Assembly (NCBI GenBank): GCA_910575245.1
Contig: CAJTEN010000029.1
Span: 1-64,000 of the forward strand
Length of the DNA stretch: 64,000 nt
From: Clostridia bacterium
GTDB lineage: Bacteria; Bacillota; Clostridia; Lachnospirales; Lachnospiraceae
Reading direction: 5' to 3'
The notes beneath the pieces were generated by a model, which did not search any database, was not told the DNA's origin, and was given only the letters and a program-made list of their open reading frames with translations. The number at the start of each line of letters is the position of its first letter. Positions within the stretch are counted from its first letter, which is position 1. Position numbers and translations under genes: made by a program. This document shows positions 34,498 through 42,103 of the stretch, in pieces.

Positions 34498-34695
34498 TCA
34501 CTTCCCGCATTTATTCACTATGACAATCTTCGGCTCCTGCTGTTTTACCAAAGACGCTATTCTTTCAATTCTTTTTTCTTTAGGCGCGTCCACACCGATC
34601 CGCATACGTCCCGGCGCGTTGCTGCCTTTGAAAATGATCTTCACATCATCCCCGATCTGCAGTTCCATTCCTGTAGTAACCGTCAGCTCCAACAT
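34498..34695 (-). CDS. CsrA-like post-transcriptional regulator
   Basis: 65 residues from ATG 34695, which has GGGGAGA about 9 bases upstream. The whole sequence aligns with CsrA: MLELTVTTGMELQIGDDVKI, then GRMRIGVDAPKEKRIER, reproducing the MLxLTR...IGDDIxI...VRIGIxAPKxxxVHR pattern. Leu4 and the Arg six residues after APK (equivalent to Arg44) are conserved, but Arg6 is Val, and the C-terminus (VNKCGK) is unusual. Classical CsrA dimers bind GGA motifs in mRNA leaders, and in Clostridia are tied to flagellin control with FliW. No flagellar gene is visible. It lies between the glycan cluster and an integrase. RNA binding is likely weakened or altered. Confidence 0.8.
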   Translation of the reverse strand: MLELTVTTGMELQIGDDVKIIFKGSNAPGRMRIGVDAPKEKRIERIASLVKQQEPKIVIVNKCGK

Positions 34696-34834
34696 CGTAT
34701 TTTCTCTCCCCTGCTCTTCTGAAACAAAATCAACGCTATGTAAAACTGTATAATCCAGACAGTCTTCAGATATACTATTCGTAGAATTAATCATTCTGCG
34801 AATCACCGCGAAAAGTAACCGGATACCGGCATTT

Positions 34835-35986
34835 TCATTCGCATTTACCACCAAACTGACCATATACAGAGTCGAGAACGGCCAACTGCCTGCGTTTTGC
34901 ATCCATTGTCGGATGTACGTATTTATTCAGCGTGATCTGTATATTGGCATGTCCCAGAATTTCACTCAGACTCTTTACGTCCATATCATTGTCGATGCAA
35001 TTCGTCGCAAAAGTATGCCTGAGTGCATGAAAATTGTACTCTTTTATGGACGCTGCCCTTAAATATCTTTTAAACCGGTTCTGATAAGTCCGTGGATCCA
35101 AGGGCGCCTTGCCGCCGACCACATACTCCCCGTCGCGCTTAATTTCATTTAATACCTGTGCAATGCCGGCCGAAATCGGGATTTCCCTTATAGAAAATGT
35201 ACTTTTAGGCTCTGTGATGAGAAGAGCCGTCCTGTTACTGTTTTCATCTGCCGCTATGCGCTGTACGGTTCGGCGTACATGGATGATCATCTGCTCAAAA
35301 TCAATGTCATCCCATTTCAGGGAACAGACCTCTCCTAACCGCAGCCCTATAAAAATGCAGAGCAGGATGCCTGCCTTTGAAGCATCCATTTCCCGATACA
35401 GATAGCGGATCAAGGATGCCTGCTCCGTATGGTTGATGATTTCTATTTTCTTCCCCTTATTGTGAACAAATCTGTTTTCCAGCCGCATTTCCGGACATTC
35501 ATAATTTTCTGCCGCAAATTTTAATATCTGATTGATGACCGCAATAATGCTGTGTCTTAAATTCTGTGAGTAGCTTACATCACCTCCTCCCCTAAATATT
35601 TTCTCGTTTACAATACTGTACGTAAGGTCATGAACAGCAGTCCCGCCGATCTTATCCCTGACATGCCTTTCATAAATGCCCCGGTATTTTATATAGGTAG
35701 AATATTTTCTTGTCTCCTTGATGCACTCCAGCCATTTTGTGGATATTGCATGAAAATCTTCCGGTATTTCCTGATCGCTTCCTTTGTTAATTTCTTTTTT
35801 CGTCTCTGCCCCTGAGACAAGCAGCTTGTTCTGGAGCGCGATGCTTTCCAGCTTCTCCTTCACTTCCCTGCATGTTTTCCCATAAACAGATCTGTATTTA
35901 CTGGAATTATCACTTTGCGGGATTTTATACCGCCCTTCCCATCGTCCGTCTGCACGTTTGCGGATGTTTGTTCCATGTTTTGGCAT
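34835..35986 (-). CDS. Tyrosine recombinase (phage/ICE-type integrase)
   Basis: 383 residues from ATG 35986, with AAAGGAGAG 6 bases upstream. N-terminal arm-binding domain (GRWEGRYKIP, YRSVYGKTCREVKEKL), core-binding SAM-like domain (residues ~90-180), and C-terminal catalytic domain with GLRLGEVCSLKWDDID (catalytic Arg), HALRHTFATN (HxxR), LGHANIQITLNKYVH (second His and nucleophile Tyr). All catalytic residues are present. Such enzymes integrate phages and integrative elements, yet no other phage or conjugation gene is adjacent and no tRNA target is seen. It is bracketed, with the CsrA-like gene, by direct repeats R1 and R2. Confidence 0.92.
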   Translation of the reverse strand: MPKHGTNIRKRADGRWEGRYKIPQSDNSSKYRSVYGKTCREVKEKLESIALQNKLLVSGAETKKEINKGSDQEIPEDFHAISTKWLECIKETRKYSTYIKYRGIYERHVRDKIGGTAVHDLTYSIVNEKIFRGGGDVSYSQNLRHSIIAVINQILKFAAENYECPEMRLENRFVHNKGKKIEIINHTEQASLIRYLYREMDASKAGILLCIFIGLRLGEVCSLKWDDIDFEQMIIHVRRTVQRIAADENSNRTALLITEPKSTFSIREIPISAGIAQVLNEIKRDGEYVVGGKAPLDPRTYQNRFKRYLRAASIKEYNFHALRHTFATNCIDNDMDVKSLSEILGHANIQITLNKYVHPTMDAKRRQLAVLDSVYGQFGGKCE

Positions 35987-36075
35987 CTTTTCTCTCCTTT
36001 CTTTGACCACATTTATGACCATATAAAATATTAAAATAGATTCAGGCCATTTTCATTGCGTTTGCAATCCTGATC

Positions 36076-36219
36076 GTAATAGTTCAGCCTTCGGCCTCAC
36101 TGTTACGGAATCTGCCCATTCCAAGTCGCCTTCGGCGAGGGGCAGATTCCTTCTTGGCCAAGTTTACATGTTCTTACGGACTTTGCAGTAAATGCAAAGT
36201 CCTGGGCTGAGCTGTTACC
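36076..36219. repeat. Dispersed repeat copy R2
   Basis: 36076-36106 is a hairpin (GTAA..AGT..GCC/GGC..ACT..TTAC). 36125-36219 repeats R1: GTCGCCTTCGGCGAGGGGC, a CATGTTCTTACGGACTTTG block and CCTGGGCTGAGCTGTTAC; GACTTTGC/GCAAAGTC forms another hairpin. The CTGTTAC end and CGCCTTCGGCG core recur near 41307, 48039, 51474 and 60570, so this belongs to a genome-dispersed REP-like family. Confidence 0.65.
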
Positions 36220-36258
36220 TTCGGCTTCCCTGTTACAAAATTGTCTGCAACAGAAGAT

Positions 36259-36287
36259 TTGACAACAAAAGCAGTATAAAGTATAAT
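36259..36287 (+). promoter_or_regulatory. Perfect sigma-A-type promoter facing right
   Basis: TTGACA (36259-36264) and TATAAT (36282-36287) are exact consensus hexamers with 17-bp spacing on the plus strand. No long reading frame follows; a terminator occurs 84 bases later. Confidence 0.75.
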
Positions 36288-36293
36288 GGTAGA

Positions 36294-36406
36294 CAGTTAT
36301 TGCAAAAGCAGTGCAAAAATGAAGGAAATTCGGAAGTATTTTGAATCTGAACATATACTTTTTCAAAAAAAAATTTCGCAGAATGATTAATTCTACGAAA
36401 TTTTTT
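36294..36406 (+). ncRNA. Candidate small RNA or 23-codon peptide transcript
   Basis: A transcript starting just after the consensus promoter would end at the terminator at 36371-36406, giving about 113 nt. It contains a short open frame, 36319-36390, beginning MKEIRKYFESEHILF, without a clear ribosome binding site and overlapping the terminator stem. It may be an orphan small RNA, a leader peptide, or the surviving head of a deleted gene. Confidence 0.4.
36371..36406 (+). terminator. Intrinsic terminator of the orphan transcript
   Basis: AAATTTCGcAGAAT pairs with ATTCTaCGAAATTT (one mismatch) around a five-base loop and runs directly into TTTTTT. The run of nine A before the stem also gives a T-run on the other strand, so it could work in both directions. 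Confidence 0.75.
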
Positions 36407-36413
36407 ACATGTT

Positions 36414-36456
36414 AGTATCAAAAGTCATCTGACAATACAGATGTACTTTTGATACT
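36414..36456. repeat. Strong isolated hairpin
   Basis: AGTATCAAAA-GT and CATCTG pair with CAGATG and ACTTTTGATACT around a 6-base loop, 18 pairs with one bulge. No T-run follows. It lies between the orphan transcript and the end of the minus-strand ATPase gene. Confidence 0.5.
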
Positions 36457-36527
36457 TGCATTTACTTAAATATAAACGGTTTATTGGCTGCTTACTATTT
36501 CTTAATCAATCACCGCGCTTTCAATTG

Positions 36528-37886
36528 CTACAGGCACATAGCCATATAAGCAGGCATATACACCACATCGTCCTTCTTTCTATAATTTTTTGTATCAATT
36601 ACATACGCCTGCCCTATCCGCTCTCTGAATTTTTCCATAAATTTCCTTAAAGAACTGATACTGTATCTCTCCGTGGATTTCACTTCGATCGGATATATCT
36701 TATATCTTGTTTTACTCTTGTTGGAAATCAGAAAGTCAATCTCGATATCATTCCGATGCTTCTGTACATTATAATGTGTATAGAAAAAGGGGGTATATCC
36801 GTTGCACACCAACGCCTGCATGACGGCATTTTCAAATATCATCCCCTCGTTAACAGACAAACGTCCTAATATCAGCTGACGGTACAGATCCTCTGTCTCA
36901 ATCTCTGCTTCCGTAAAGGCATGGCTTACCAGAAGACCGGTATCACCCATATAACATTTCAAATAGGTTCTGTCCTCATTCAACGCCAGCCCCACGTTAG
37001 GATCCGTACAATTGAAACATTCATTTGCTATCATGGAATTATCCAACCAGAAAAAGGTATCGTTAAATTTGGAGAAAGACGCTCCTGCCTCAATATCCGA
37101 CAGGATCACCCGCTTCTCATGTTGAGACAAGAATGCCGGAATCTGATCAAAAATGCTGAGTACTCTGGACTGATATTTTGCTTCAATCTTCATGATGTCA
37201 TCCCGGTATAAGGCCAGAATGTCACGCTTTTCCTCATCTGCTTTCTGAAAACTTCTTCCATTCCCCAGATAAGCGGCGATGCTCTGAGGCATCCCACCCA
37301 CTACCAGATATTGTCTGTATAAAAGCATGGCTTTGCGGTGGAACAGCTCTGTAAGAGGACTTCCCTCCTCAAAGCATTTCCGGATATACTGCGACAAACT
37401 TTCCTCTCCCATCGCCCAGCAAAATTCCTCAAAATCCATGGGATACATCTTTACCTTCCGCTCTTCTGAAGGAATCGTGATATCCTGTACATTTTCCCGT
37501 ATCGATACCAGCGATCCTGTTTCGATATAATCAAACCGTCCATCCTTCACCAGTCTTTTGATTGACTGTCTGGCTTTCGGGAACTGTTGTATTTCATCAA
37601 AGATCAACACAGACTCTCCCGGATACAACACCGTTCTGTATTCTGTTGAAAGTATCATAAAAAAGGTGTCCAGATCCTGCAGATAATTCAGGAAAGCATC
37701 CTTCACGACTTCACTGGCATCGTTAAAGTCAATCATGATATAACTTTTATATTCTTTCCTGGCAAATATCTCTACGATCGTAGACTTTCCGATACGTCTG
37801 GCACCTTCGATAAACAATGCCTTGGTTCCCTTTGTACCTTCTTTCCAATTCTTTAATTTCTCATAAATCTTTCTTCTGAAAATCAT
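36528..37886 (-). CDS. AAA-family ATPase with DUF4143 domain
   Basis: 452 residues from ATG 37886, with GGGGGAGAG 7 bases upstream. N-terminal AAA_14-type ATPase: P-loop FIEGARRIGKSTIVEIF near residue 25, Walker B SVLIFDEIQQFPKARQ near residue 90, sensor-like YIETGSLVSI. The C-terminal half is DUF4143 (HYNVQKHRNDIEIDFLISNK and IYPIEVKSTERYS), with the D...ExK pattern of a PD-(D/E)XK nuclease fold. The family is widespread in gut anaerobes and archaea, function unknown; it is structurally analogous to the AAA/PD-DEXK protein at 13.6 kb. Monocistronic. Confidence 0.88.
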   Translation of the reverse strand: MIFRRKIYEKLKNWKEGTKGTKALFIEGARRIGKSTIVEIFARKEYKSYIMIDFNDASEVVKDAFLNYLQDLDTFFMILSTEYRTVLYPGESVLIFDEIQQFPKARQSIKRLVKDGRFDYIETGSLVSIRENVQDITIPSEERKVKMYPMDFEEFCWAMGEESLSQYIRKCFEEGSPLTELFHRKAMLLYRQYLVVGGMPQSIAAYLGNGRSFQKADEEKRDILALYRDDIMKIEAKYQSRVLSIFDQIPAFLSQHEKRVILSDIEAGASFSKFNDTFFWLDNSMIANECFNCTDPNVGLALNEDRTYLKCYMGDTGLLVSHAFTEAEIETEDLYRQLILGRLSVNEGMIFENAVMQALVCNGYTPFFYTHYNVQKHRNDIEIDFLISNKSKTRYKIYPIEVKSTERYSISSLRKFMEKFRERIGQAYVIDTKNYRKKDDVVYMPAYMAMCL

Positions 37887-37993
37887 ATTTCTCTCCCCCT
37901 TATGGGCTTCAATGCACATGCCAGTCAATATAACTGTCCTATCATGGTAGCATTTCTTTTTGGAATGCGCAAGTATGATGTGTTCTATTTTTA

Positions 37994-38320
37994 TTAGAAT
38001 GCGCATATTGTTGAGCGTAGCGGAATGTTCCGAGCCGCCTTTACTCCAGCATTATGTCTTATGAATGTCGTAAGATAAAATGGAACCCTCGTTCTTGCCA
38101 TACTCAGACCAAGCAGTTCCGCAATATCGCTTGCTGTTGCTGTTCCACGTTTTTGCAGATATGACCTGATTTTTTTCATATTTTTGCCCGTTTTTACCGC
38201 TTGTTTTTTATCGCTTGTTTTTTATCGCTTGTTTTCAATTTTTAAAGCCAATGACGTTCTGTCCGGATCAAAACTTTCTGTTATGACAGGATCTTCAAGA
38301 ACACCTTGCGCCATCTGCAA
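37994..38320 (-). pseudogene. C-terminal remnant of an AlbA_2 (divergent AAA_4)-type ATP-binding protein
   Basis: Translating the minus strand from about 38320 gives VLEDPVITESFDPDRTS, the usual end of the ATP-binding region of AlbA_2/RecG-like regulators, then a lysine-rich linker encoded by three ~14-bp tandem repeats (38198-38240), then MKKIRSYLQKRGTATASDIA followed by ELLGLSMARTRV, a winged helix. A stop and frame change lie in the repeat tract, the wing is garbled after ARTRV, and the N-terminal two thirds are absent. A decayed fragment, not a working 61-residue gene. Confidence 0.6.
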
Positions 38321-38384
38321 CTATGACAGTCTTCTCTTCCTGTTTAGATTTACATCACCGGGCTATCATACCAAATCAATAATC

Positions 38385-38880
38385 TCAAGGTGCCGAAACC
38401 AGCTCCCGATATTTTTTATCATTTCTCATTCTTTCAATGAGCTTCCGATTCCTCTCCCTGCTTTTCTGCAATTCTTTCTCATCACATTTCTCACTGTCAA
38501 AAGGCAGTATGATTTTCAAAGGAACATTATCATACTCCAAGTCATTCAGCACATAGTTTTTGCTCATAAAGTAATCCGTCCTAACTATAAAACAGTCCTG
38601 TCTCACTGCACCTTGCTAAAAATGCCAATGCTCTATGATATCGCTCGCTGATCATAGATGAACCATCCAATCCCTCTACACACTCATTAAATAGCTGTAT
38701 TGTTTCCCTCTCGGAATATTTTTTGTCTTTGTACAAATAGTGTACTTTCCCCTGATTACTGACCACAACCAAAATGGAAATTCCTCTGTTTGCCACAAAT
38801 CTGATATCATCTAATGAAAATGTCTGTAAAGATGGATGATTATGGAGGAAAAATCTTCTCTGCTTTTCAACATATCCATA
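38385..38880 (-). pseudogene. Decayed gene with a JAB/RadC-like HNHP motif
   Basis: The minus-strand frame is open from about 38880, without a start codon, through FFLHNHPSLQTFSLDDIRFV, ISILVVVSNQGKVHYL and ARCSETGLFYS to a stop at 38581. The HNHP...S..D pattern is that of JAB/RadC-type metal sites. A second frame beginning at GTG 38606 (RQDCFIVRTDYF, ending at 38385) continues the same gene sense with a one-frame shift. The 5' part is missing. It lies 110 bp beyond the end of spoVAC, where spoVAD would normally be. Confidence 0.5.
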
Positions 38881-38991
38881 TTATAATCAAAAAGAGCCAA
38901 GAGCACAATAAGAAGCAGGACTACGAATCATTCCATTCGCCACCCTGCTCCTAACGCAAAATCTACTCCTATGCCTTTTCCTTCTCTTCCC

Positions 38992-39480
38992 TCAAATTAA
39001 TCCAATACCCATACCGATCCAATACACCACTCCCAGCACCCAGCTGGTAAAAATACCATACAGGATCACCGGTCCCGCAATGGTAAAAATCTTACATCCA
39101 ATCCCGAATACCTGTCCTTCCTTCTGATACTCAATCGCCGCAGAAGCAACCGAATTTGCAAAGCCGGTGATCGGCACAAGGGCACCGCCTCCGCCCCACT
39201 CCACCAGCTTCGGATAAAGATTAAACCCTGTCATCAGCACGCTCAGTAAGACAAGCAGCATGGAACACCAGGCACCCGCCGTCTCCTTGTCAAGACCCAT
39301 TGTGTTCGTCGCATAATTTAAAATAAACTGTCCCAGCAGACAGATGATACCCCCTGTCACGAATGCCTTTGCCATTTGAAGCGGAAGGCTGTACTTCGGC
39401 GTCACCTGTTCCACATGCTGTCTGTAATCCTGTTCCTTCTGCTGTTGCTCCGTTTTTGGTTTCTCCTGATTCTGTGCCAT
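38992..39480 (-). CDS. spoVAC: Stage V sporulation protein AC
   Basis: 162 residues, start preceded by AAAGGACG. Multi-pass membrane protein with the SpoVAC pattern: YSLPLQMAKAFVTGGIICLLGQ, LLVLLSVLMTGFNLYPKLVEWGG, GALVPITGFANSVASAAIEYQKEG (strongly conserved), VILYGIFTSWVLGVVYWI. SpoVAC forms part of the inner spore membrane channel for dipicolinic acid and is mechanosensitive in Bacillus. It is the third gene of a spoVAA-AB-AC operon; the usual spoVAD and spoVAE are not downstream. Confidence 0.95.
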   Translation of the reverse strand: MAQNQEKPKTEQQQKEQDYRQHVEQVTPKYSLPLQMAKAFVTGGIICLLGQFILNYATNTMGLDKETAGAWCSMLLVLLSVLMTGFNLYPKLVEWGGGGALVPITGFANSVASAAIEYQKEGQVFGIGCKIFTIAGPVILYGIFTSWVLGVVYWIGMGIGLI

Positions 39481-39515
39481 AATTCCACGTCCTTTCTACT
39501 AATATTTTCCGTATC

Positions 39516-40013
39516 CTAACCGCCGTACAAATACACCTGCTGTGTAAAATACAACAGACTCCCAACCAGCTTTCCGATGGCCACCGCCAGGATCGCAATC
39601 CCCAGCCCATGCCGGAACCCAATCCTCCTGGCGAAGACCGGAATCGTGTTGAGCATCTCCGCAATGGCCAGTGCCAGACATCCCACAAAGATCCCCGCAA
39701 ACACGCCGAATATAAGCAGGAACACCGTTCCGGCCAGGTTCCATACGCCATCCGTCGCCCCCTGACCGAAAAGTGCATGCCCACGCACGAATTCTCCAAT
39801 CTTTCCCCAGTCACTGAACACACTGAAGAAACCGCCGAACAGCGTGCCGAATACCACCATCTCTTCCAACACGAATATTTTCCGCGCCACATGCATTTTC
39901 CCCGCAAAGCGCGGTATCAGTCCCACAGAGATCAGTACCGTAAATACTCCAGCCGACACGATCAGGCCGCTGCTGACACCAATAATCCCCAATAATATCT
40001 GACGAATCAGCAT
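39516..40013 (-). CDS. spoVAB: Stage V sporulation protein AB
   Basis: 165 residues, about the size of Bacillus SpoVAB with a short extension. Four or five hydrophobic segments: ILLGIIGVSSGLIVSAGVFTVLI, IFVLEEMVVFGTLFGGFFSVF, VWNLAGTVFLLIFGVFAGIFVGCLALAIAEMLN-type helices and HGLGIAILAVAIGKLVGSL. Gene order and orientation confirm identity. It participates in dipicolinic acid uptake during sporulation and is transcribed in the forespore. Confidence 0.93.
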   Translation of the reverse strand: MLIRQILLGIIGVSSGLIVSAGVFTVLISVGLIPRFAGKMHVARKIFVLEEMVVFGTLFGGFFSVFSDWGKIGEFVRGHALFGQGATDGVWNLAGTVFLLIFGVFAGIFVGCLALAIAEMLNTIPVFARRIGFRHGLGIAILAVAIGKLVGSLLYFTQQVYLYGG

Positions 40014-40055
40014 CTGTTTGTTTCCTTCTCCTCTCTATATAGTGAACGACACTGG

Positions 40056-40691
40056 CTACTGCACGTCGATCGTCTTTCCTTCCCTGTCCGCCGTTGCGAT
40101 CAGCGCCTTGTTCACATCCTCCTCGTAGATGCGCATCTCCACTTCGATCGGTGTCGGATCCTTGGTGATCCGTCTGCCGCCGATATGATTGAAGAAGACG
40201 ATGATACCGGCAGCAAGCCCCACAGAATAGGCCAGTTCCAGGATACCATACCCGTCTCCCGGCTGTCCCATCACCATCTCATATACTTTGGAGAAAACAT
40301 CATTGATCCCGATATCATTGTGAAAGGCCATGATCGTGAAGGCCGTCCCGAAGAAGCTGATCATCGCCACAAAGATCAGTTTGATCATCTGCACCGGCCC
40401 TTTATGCTTATTCACATCAATGTATTCCAGGAGAACATCCGGCTCACCGATGCTCTCCACACTGGCACCGGGACAGATCCTTTCGATCTCCTGGATCACC
40501 TTCAGCAGGCTGATCACCTGTCTTTTCGGCTCCCCTTCCTTAAAGTGATGCAGTTTGATCGCTTTCACCTTGGCCAGTACATGTTCGTCACTGCAGGCCA
40601 GACTGCCGATATCCTTCACATACACATCTTCCGACCGTGATTCTACATTTTGCGCTGCATTAATATAGATTGTCGTGTTTGAAGTTGACAT
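40056..40691 (-). CDS. spoVAA: Stage V sporulation protein AA
   Basis: 211 residues (Bacillus SpoVAA about 206). N-terminal soluble region with the typical SpoVAA strand pattern (VYVKDIGSLACSDEHVLAKV, VISLLKVIQEIERICPG, IGEPDVLLEYI), then two membrane segments (MIKLIFVAMISFFGTAFTIM, LELAYSVGLAAGIIVFF) and a conserved GGRRITKDPTPIEVEMR tail. First gene of the spoVA operon, directly downstream of a sigma-G-type promoter. Confidence 0.93.
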   Translation of the reverse strand: MSTSNTTIYINAAQNVESRSEDVYVKDIGSLACSDEHVLAKVKAIKLHHFKEGEPKRQVISLLKVIQEIERICPGASVESIGEPDVLLEYIDVNKHKGPVQMIKLIFVAMISFFGTAFTIMAFHNDIGINDVFSKVYEMVMGQPGDGYGILELAYSVGLAAGIIVFFNHIGGRRITKDPTPIEVEMRIYEEDVNKALIATADREGKTIDVQ

Positions 40692-40750
40692 AACTTATAT
40701 CCTCTGTCTCTGTTTTTACTTATGTTTTAACAGTAAACTTATTTGTCATC

Positions 40751-40780
40751 TAGTATGCTATCCCAATCACAATTTTATGC
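40751..40780 (-). promoter_or_regulatory. Sigma-G/sigma-F-type promoter of spoVA
   Basis: On the minus strand GCATA (-35), an 18-base spacer and CATACTA (-10) match the forespore consensus GHATR-N18-CATWHTA exactly. It ends 59 bases before the spoVAA start, which agrees with the known sigma-G control of spoVA in Bacillus. Confidence 0.85.
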
Positions 40781-40834
40781 AGATCGTTATGCCATTCCCG
40801 TATCTTTTATCGTTAATAATATATTTAGTGTCTG

Positions 40835-40920
40835 ATAGTCAACCATATCGAAAATTCCGTTTTCGGCCTTGCATAAGCTTCCGTATATGCCTTTCATAAC
40901 TCTTTTTATGCAGGACAAAG
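40835..40920. repeat. Degenerate copy of palindromic element family P
   Basis: ATAGTCAACCATATCG, CCGTTTTCGGCCTTGCA and CCGTATATG follow the order seen in the 97-bp element at 6356. The opposite arm is degenerate (TTTTTATGCAGG). It lies upstream of the spoVA promoter. The rest of 40692-41000 holds no gene. Confidence 0.5.
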
Positions 40921-41002
40921 GACTGCGGCGTACTTAAACTTAGCGTACGCTGATTGACAATGGCCGACAGATCGCCCTGAATAAGAAGACTTAGATATAT
41001 AT

Positions 41003-41026
41003 AAAAAGAACAGCCCGAAGCTGTCC
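41003..41026 (-). terminator. Intrinsic terminator of the sigF operon
   Basis: Minus-strand GGACAGC-TTCG-GGCTGTTC stem-loop with TTCG tetraloop followed by TTTTTATATATAT. It sits 28 bases after the 57-codon gene and separates the spoIIA/sigF unit from spoVA. Confidence 0.9.
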
Positions 41027-41053
41027 TTTTCAAAGCAATCTCTGATCCTGATT

Positions 41054-41227
41054 TCACTGCATGATCTTATACTGCATCATCTCATACAGCAGTTTCGTCC
41101 CCTCCATGATCTCCGGCGGAAGCAGCGCTCTGGCAACCAGCTTCGTCCCGTCATCCGGCGCGTCAATCCGCCTCAGATTCGCATAATCTCCATCAATACT
41201 GACTACTTCATACTGAAATGTGTTCAT
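41054..41227 (-). CDS. Small conserved-looking protein downstream of sigF
   Basis: 57 residues: begins MNTFQYEVVSIDGDYANLRR and continues IDAPDDGTKLVARALLPPEI, then MEGTKLLYEMMQYKI. GGTGCAGG precedes the ATG. The alternating beta pattern (EVVSIDGDYANLRRID) suggests a small SH3/OB-like barrel. It is the last gene of the sigF operon, immediately before its terminator, so it should be made in the predivisional cell or forespore. Such short proteins at this place in Lachnospiraceae have been given misleading names; no function is known from sequence. Confidence 0.75.
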   Translation of the reverse strand: MNTFQYEVVSIDGDYANLRRIDAPDDGTKLVARALLPPEIMEGTKLLYEMMQYKIMQ

Positions 41228-41323
41228 TCCTGCACCCCCATATCGTCCTTTCTACTGATGTTCCATGATGATTCTATCACACTTGCACCTCCATGTCATC
41301 CCTGACGTAACAGTTCAGCATTC

Positions 41324-42100
41324 TCACACCTCCTGCCTCATCTGCAACAGGATCCTCTTCTCCATCCGGCTCACCTGCACCTGGCTGATCCCCATATACC
41401 TGGCAACCTCCACCTGGGTCTTGTCCTGAAAATAGCGCATGCTGATCAGTTCCCTTTCTCTGTCATCCAACTGCCCCAGCAGCTGTTCCAGCAGCATATG
41501 GTTCAACACCTTTTCCTTCTCCGTATCCTCACAGAGCCCTCCGGTATTCACCATGGCTTGTCCCATACTGGAATACCCCACACCGTTACTGCCCCCGACC
41601 ACCTGATCTACCAGATAAATCTCATTTCCGTCCGACTGATATACGGATTTATAAATCGACTCCACTTCCACATTTGCGTCCAATGCCATTACGATATCCT
41701 CTGTTTCCAGTCCTGTGGCCTCCGACAGCTCCTGCAGTGTCGCCTCCCTTCCGTATTCCTGGGAAAGCCGCTGGGCAGCCTGCTTGATCTTCCATCCGTT
41801 TTCCTTCAATGTCCGGCTGACCTTCACCATGCCGTCATCCCGCAGGAAACGCTTGATTTCCCCCTGGATCATGGGAACCGCATAAGTTGAAAAACGCACC
41901 TCATAATGCAGGTCAAATTTATCAATTGCCTTCATCAGGCCGATACACCCTATCTGGAACAGATCCTCCATATCATATCCCCGCCCCGCAAAACGCTTTA
42001 CAATATGGCGTACCAGCCCCAGGTTCTCCTCTATCAGTGTCCCTCTTGCCTCTTTATCTCCTGCCTGTGATCGTTCGATTAATACGGCAGTCTCTTCCAT
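41324..42100 (-). CDS. sigF: RNA polymerase sigma-F factor
   Basis: 258 residues, normal length. Region 2: IEENLGLVRHIVKRFAGRGY, DLFQIGCIGLMKAIDKFD and VRFSTYAVPMIQGEIKRFLRDDG; region 3: SQEYGREATLQELSEATG; region 4: LDDRERELISMRYFQDKTQVEVARYMGISQVQVSRMEK. This is the first forespore-specific sigma factor and is held inactive by SpoIIAB until septation. The gene starts 3 bases after the spoIIAB stop, so it is translationally coupled. Confidence 0.97.
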   Translation of the reverse strand: MEETAVLIERSQAGDKEARGTLIEENLGLVRHIVKRFAGRGYDMEDLFQIGCIGLMKAIDKFDLHYEVRFSTYAVPMIQGEIKRFLRDDGMVKVSRTLKENGWKIKQAAQRLSQEYGREATLQELSEATGLETEDIVMALDANVEVESIYKSVYQSDGNEIYLVDQVVGGSNGVGYSSMGQAMVNTGGLCEDTEKEKVLNHMLLEQLLGQLDDRERELISMRYFQDKTQVEVARYMGISQVQVSRMEKRILLQMRQEV

Positions 42101-42103
42101 GGG

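Noticed and set aside
34696..34902. Upstream extension of the CsrA-like frame
   Set aside because: It overlaps the integrase gene and the CsrA domain begins exactly at ATG 34695 with a ribosome binding site.
34371..36219. R1/R2 as attL/attR of a complete prophage or ICE
   Set aside because: Only 1.75 kb lies between them, no tRNA target or other phage gene is present, and related repeats occur elsewhere.
38198..38240. Three ~14-bp tandem repeats as a regulatory array
   Set aside because: They encode the Lys-rich linker typical of AlbA_2-type proteins and belong to the pseudogene.
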